A stretch of 36,960 nucleotides of DNA from Acidobacteriota bacterium (GTDB taxonomy: Bacteria > Acidobacteriota > Vicinamibacteria > Vicinamibacterales > 2-12-FULL-66-21), in the NCBI GenBank assembly GCA_003223835.1, contig QHWR01000067.1, positions 1 through 36,960 on the forward strand. The letters are read 5' to 3'. Below, piece by piece: positions 36,740 to 36,960 of the stretch. Position numbers and translations under genes: made by a program. The stretch's first letter is position 1; the number at the start of each line of letters is the position of its first letter. The notes below the pieces were generated by a model. The model had not been told where the DNA came from, searched no databases, and was given only the letters and a program-made list of their open reading frames with translations.

Positions 36740-36768
36740 GCTCCGAGGAATTTTCCGGAGCGTTTTTT
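36740..36768 (+). terminator. Intrinsic terminator between P1 and P2
   Basis: GCTCCG-AGGAATTTTC-CGGAGC-G-TTTTTT. Confidence 0.75.
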
Positions 36769-36856
36769 GTCGAGCGCCTGCCTTCAGTAGCACCTCTTCT
36801 TTCCGATCTCGGTCATCCCCGACGCGTGACGGCTCGGCGGTTATCGGCGGAAGGGG

Positions 36857-36885
36857 TTGACAGAAATGGAACTGACTAGTAATAT
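36857..36885 (+). promoter_or_regulatory. Sigma-70-type promoter P2 of putative rrn leader
   Basis: TTGACA - 17 nt - TAATAT. Confidence 0.85.
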
Positions 36886-36931
36886 TGGAAGGTTCCCCCG
36901 AAGACGGTCGGTCGACGAGGGAACGCCTCCG

Positions 36932-36945
36932 GTTCTTTGAAAACT
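36932..36945 (+). promoter_or_regulatory. boxA-like / rRNA leader signature; a 16S rRNA gene is predicted just beyond the window
   Basis: GTTCTTTGAAAACT resembles sequence commonly found just upstream of bacterial 16S rRNA genes. Confidence 0.6.
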
Positions 36946-36960
36946 AGATAGAACGTGCAA

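Noticed and set aside
1-36960. CRISPR arrays, tRNA genes, prophage, integrase or known anti-phage defence system
   Set aside because: No regularly spaced identical repeats with unique spacers, no cloverleaf-type sequence and no integrase/Cas/defence motifs seen by eye; only the vapBC-like TA pair is in that category.

Overview
High-GC bacterial chromosome segment, probably Acidobacteria-like judging from repeat style and gene content (inference). Left to right: the 3' end of a Fis/NtrC-type regulator; a vapBC-type toxin-antitoxin pair with a frameshifted toxin; a tightly overlapping minus-strand envelope-glycan cluster (four GT4 glycosyltransferases, a hypothetical protein, a DUF362 protein, a UbiA/DPPR-synthase-like prenyltransferase); a STAS-domain protein; a small charged protein; an RND efflux permease and adaptor; a Zn-ribbon protein; rpsU. 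Then come large plus-strand purine biosynthesis blocks (purD-purE and purB-purS-purQ-purL-purF-purM-purN) interspersed with two polytopic membrane proteins, a HEAT-repeat protein, mtaB, rlmN (minus) and an M16 peptidase. The right end has a Tat-type metallophosphoesterase, tyrS, a GT2 glycosyltransferase and what looks like an rRNA-operon leader running off the window. The best second-look items are: (i) purF broken by an apparent frame-disrupting deletion that removes a conserved stretch; (ii) a promoter / short hairpin RNA / intrinsic terminator / promoter arrangement in the putative rrn leader; (iii) three unrelated degenerate short-repeat families that each form head-to-head inverted arms, plus REP-like paired palindromes, some read as C-terminal protein tails; (iv) a frameshifted VapC with a clean operator palindrome; (v) polytopic glycan-type membrane proteins embedded in purine operons, alongside a PRPP-consuming DPPR-synthase-like enzyme in the glycan cluster. 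I found no CRISPR array, no tRNA and no obvious defence or phage system. No database search was run; family calls come from recognised motifs.
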